A stretch of 64,000 nt of DNA from Mucilaginibacter ginkgonis. Its GTDB lineage: Bacteria > Bacteroidota > Bacteroidia > Sphingobacteriales > Sphingobacteriaceae. The stretch's first letter is position 1. Every line of letters begins with the position of its first letter. The stretch lies in the NCBI RefSeq assembly GCF_009754905.2, contig NZ_CP066775.1, forward strand, positions 1-64,000, given 5' to 3'. Below are positions 62,911 through 64,000 of this stretch, one piece after another. A program made the translations under genes and the position numbers. A model generated the notes under the pieces. The model saw only the letters and a program-made list of their open reading frames with translations. It searched no databases and had not been told where the DNA came from.

Positions 62911-63498
62911 ACTAACTCAAAAATATTTTTTAAAGCTCTGGTACTTTCACATGGTTATCATTATACACTTTTATTAAGACCAATAACAATTCCAATTAAT
63001 CGACTTCTGAAGTGCCAGGTTCAGCATGAAAAATTTCACTTAAACATTCTAACGCATTTTTGTATTCCGATTCAGTTTCAACACTTTCCAATTTTCCATA
63101 GATCAATAATAAATTTTTTTAATAGTGCTGTATTCTAAGCATCTACGGTTTTTAAATTATAGCCCACGGATACCTATTCATTAAATGCTCATTTTGGATC
63201 CTAAAGATAAGAGTAGCCAGGAAGCTTTAAGAAAATTGCTATCATATTAATCTAGTGACAAATTTGATTTAGATCAAAAGATTAATTTTTTGGAATTCAT
63301 CATAACTATTGATTTACCGTTAATTCCTGCGTTTCGACACTTAAGGCACCCGTGTTGTCAAGCCTTAAATTAGCTGCGTTACCTTTCTCTTGGTGCAAGA
63401 TCGCACCTTGACTTTAGGTTTAAAAGAACTTATCAGATGCGAGTTTGGCCGATTCGCTAAATTCTGATGAATATATTCGAGTAGATAACAAAGGGTCC
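62911..63498. other. non-coding stretch after the cyclase array
   Basis: 588 AT-rich bases without a credible gene. No tRNA, clear terminator or repeat recognised. Confidence 0.45.
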
Positions 63499-63900
63499 TT
63501 AATCGCCTTTTAATCTTTTTATAGGGTTCAAAAGAGCAGCTTTTAATATGTGGATGCTGATTGTAAATAAGGCAATGCCAATGATTTGCAACTCGGACAA
63601 AGCGAATACCCACCACGTTAACAGCGCTTTGTAGGCAAAACTCTGCATCCAGCTATAGGTAAAATACCATGCTACCTGTAAGGCGATAACAATTGATATG
63701 CTGATTAAGTTAAGAAATTCAGCAGATAGTAAGGTGAATAAAGAGCTCACACTACCACCAAGCACTTTACGGATGCCGATTTCCCAAACACGTTATTCCG
63801 TTGTGAACATAGGTAATCCTAGCAGACCAATTCATGAAATAAATTTCCCAAGTCAGGCAAAAACGTAAGCCAGTTTACTGATGACCTCTTCATTCTCCAT
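63499..63900 (-). pseudogene. decayed FtsX-like ABC permease, C-terminal part
   Basis: The minus strand reads ENEEVISKLAYVFA-stop-LGKFIS-stop-IGLLGLPMFTTE-stop-RVWEIGIRKVLGGSV and then runs open to KAALLNPIKRL. This is the C-terminal membrane unit of MacB/FtsX permeases (usual FTTEQRVKEIGIRKVLGAS). At least three stops, one replacing the Gln of TTEQ, show it is dead. It extends past the right edge in an unclear way. Confidence 0.82.
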
Positions 63901-64000
63901 CAAGGGTAGGTGCTTTCAGACATGTTATTAAGCCGCACCCATTTATATACCCTTTATGGGTTAAGCTATGGTGGCTTACTTTGCGCAAGTGTTAAGAATG

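Noticed and set aside
1..64000. CRISPR array
   Set aside because: No regularly spaced 25-40 base repeats; the only repeat clusters are the palindromes near parA and the cyclase paralogues.

Overview
The window looks like a chromosome segment of a Bacteroidota species in the Sphingobacteriaceae, most like Mucilaginibacter or Pedobacter. The support is a SusC/SusD pair, a crtB/crtI carotenoid locus beside an ECF sigma factor, a GIN-domain (DUF2807) protein, a Bacteroidetes-type MobC/relaxase/coupling-protein module, and start sites mostly without a clear Shine-Dalgarno sequence. The genus is inferred from remembered protein similarity only.

Layout. (1) 1-15.9 kb is ordinary chromosome: crtB (partial) divergent from crtI, an ECF sigma factor, a four-gene operon (TPR protein, DUF4286, rfbC, murB), an S9-peptidase-like lipoprotein upstream of a histidine kinase/response regulator pair, a GIN-domain protein, a GT39 glycosyltransferase with an outer-membrane protein, and a PfkB kinase. 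(2) tRNA-Asn (15868-15941) is followed by a mobilisation module (16.4-21.7 kb): excisionase-like HTH, a free-standing alpha-CTD-like protein, ParA, a small partner with palindromic sites in front of it, a nested inverted repeat that looks like oriT, MobC, relaxase and VirD4-type coupling protein. No integrase is present. (3) 21.8-28.2 kb holds a redox/uptake cargo: MauE/DoxX-like membrane protein, a small exported DUF6520-like protein, TlpA-like thioredoxin, SusD, SusC and a small cytosolic protein preceded by a strongly folded leader. (4) 28.5-41.1 kb is an AT-rich accessory island with a defence flavour: a small HTH regulator, a nucleotidyl-cyclase-like protein, an REase/ImmA-IrrE fusion, a tightly coupled operon of GHKL ATPase, STAS-like/phosphoribosyltransferase and calcineurin-phosphoesterase/phosphoribosyltransferase, a dinB stub, a proteasome-like Ntn hydrolase and an REase-nSTAND NTPase. 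(5) 41.3-52.0 kb carries a PQQ-dehydrogenase pseudogene, a BioF-like enzyme, DUF72, an Fpg/Nei glycosylase, lipocalin and a mutagenesis/repair group (DnaE2-like polymerase, DinB, SRAP protein) with small proteins of about 75-85 residues between them. (6) 52.4-62.9 kb holds membrane proteins (one YitT), an HD hydrolase and a run of four tandem class III adenylate cyclases, the first interrupted by an in-frame TAG at a Trp position. (7) The right edge has a decayed FtsX permease.

The best candidate for an undescribed system is the three-gene operon at 32610-36682. It joins an ATPase of the GHKL fold to two different phosphoribosyltransferase domains and a metallophosphoesterase, with start/stop overlaps that imply joint expression. 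Secondary candidates are the tandem cyclase array, the cyclase-like protein at 28877-29707, the Ntn hydrolase at 37407-38279, and the SusCD/TlpA/MauE/DUF6520 cluster with its leader RNA.
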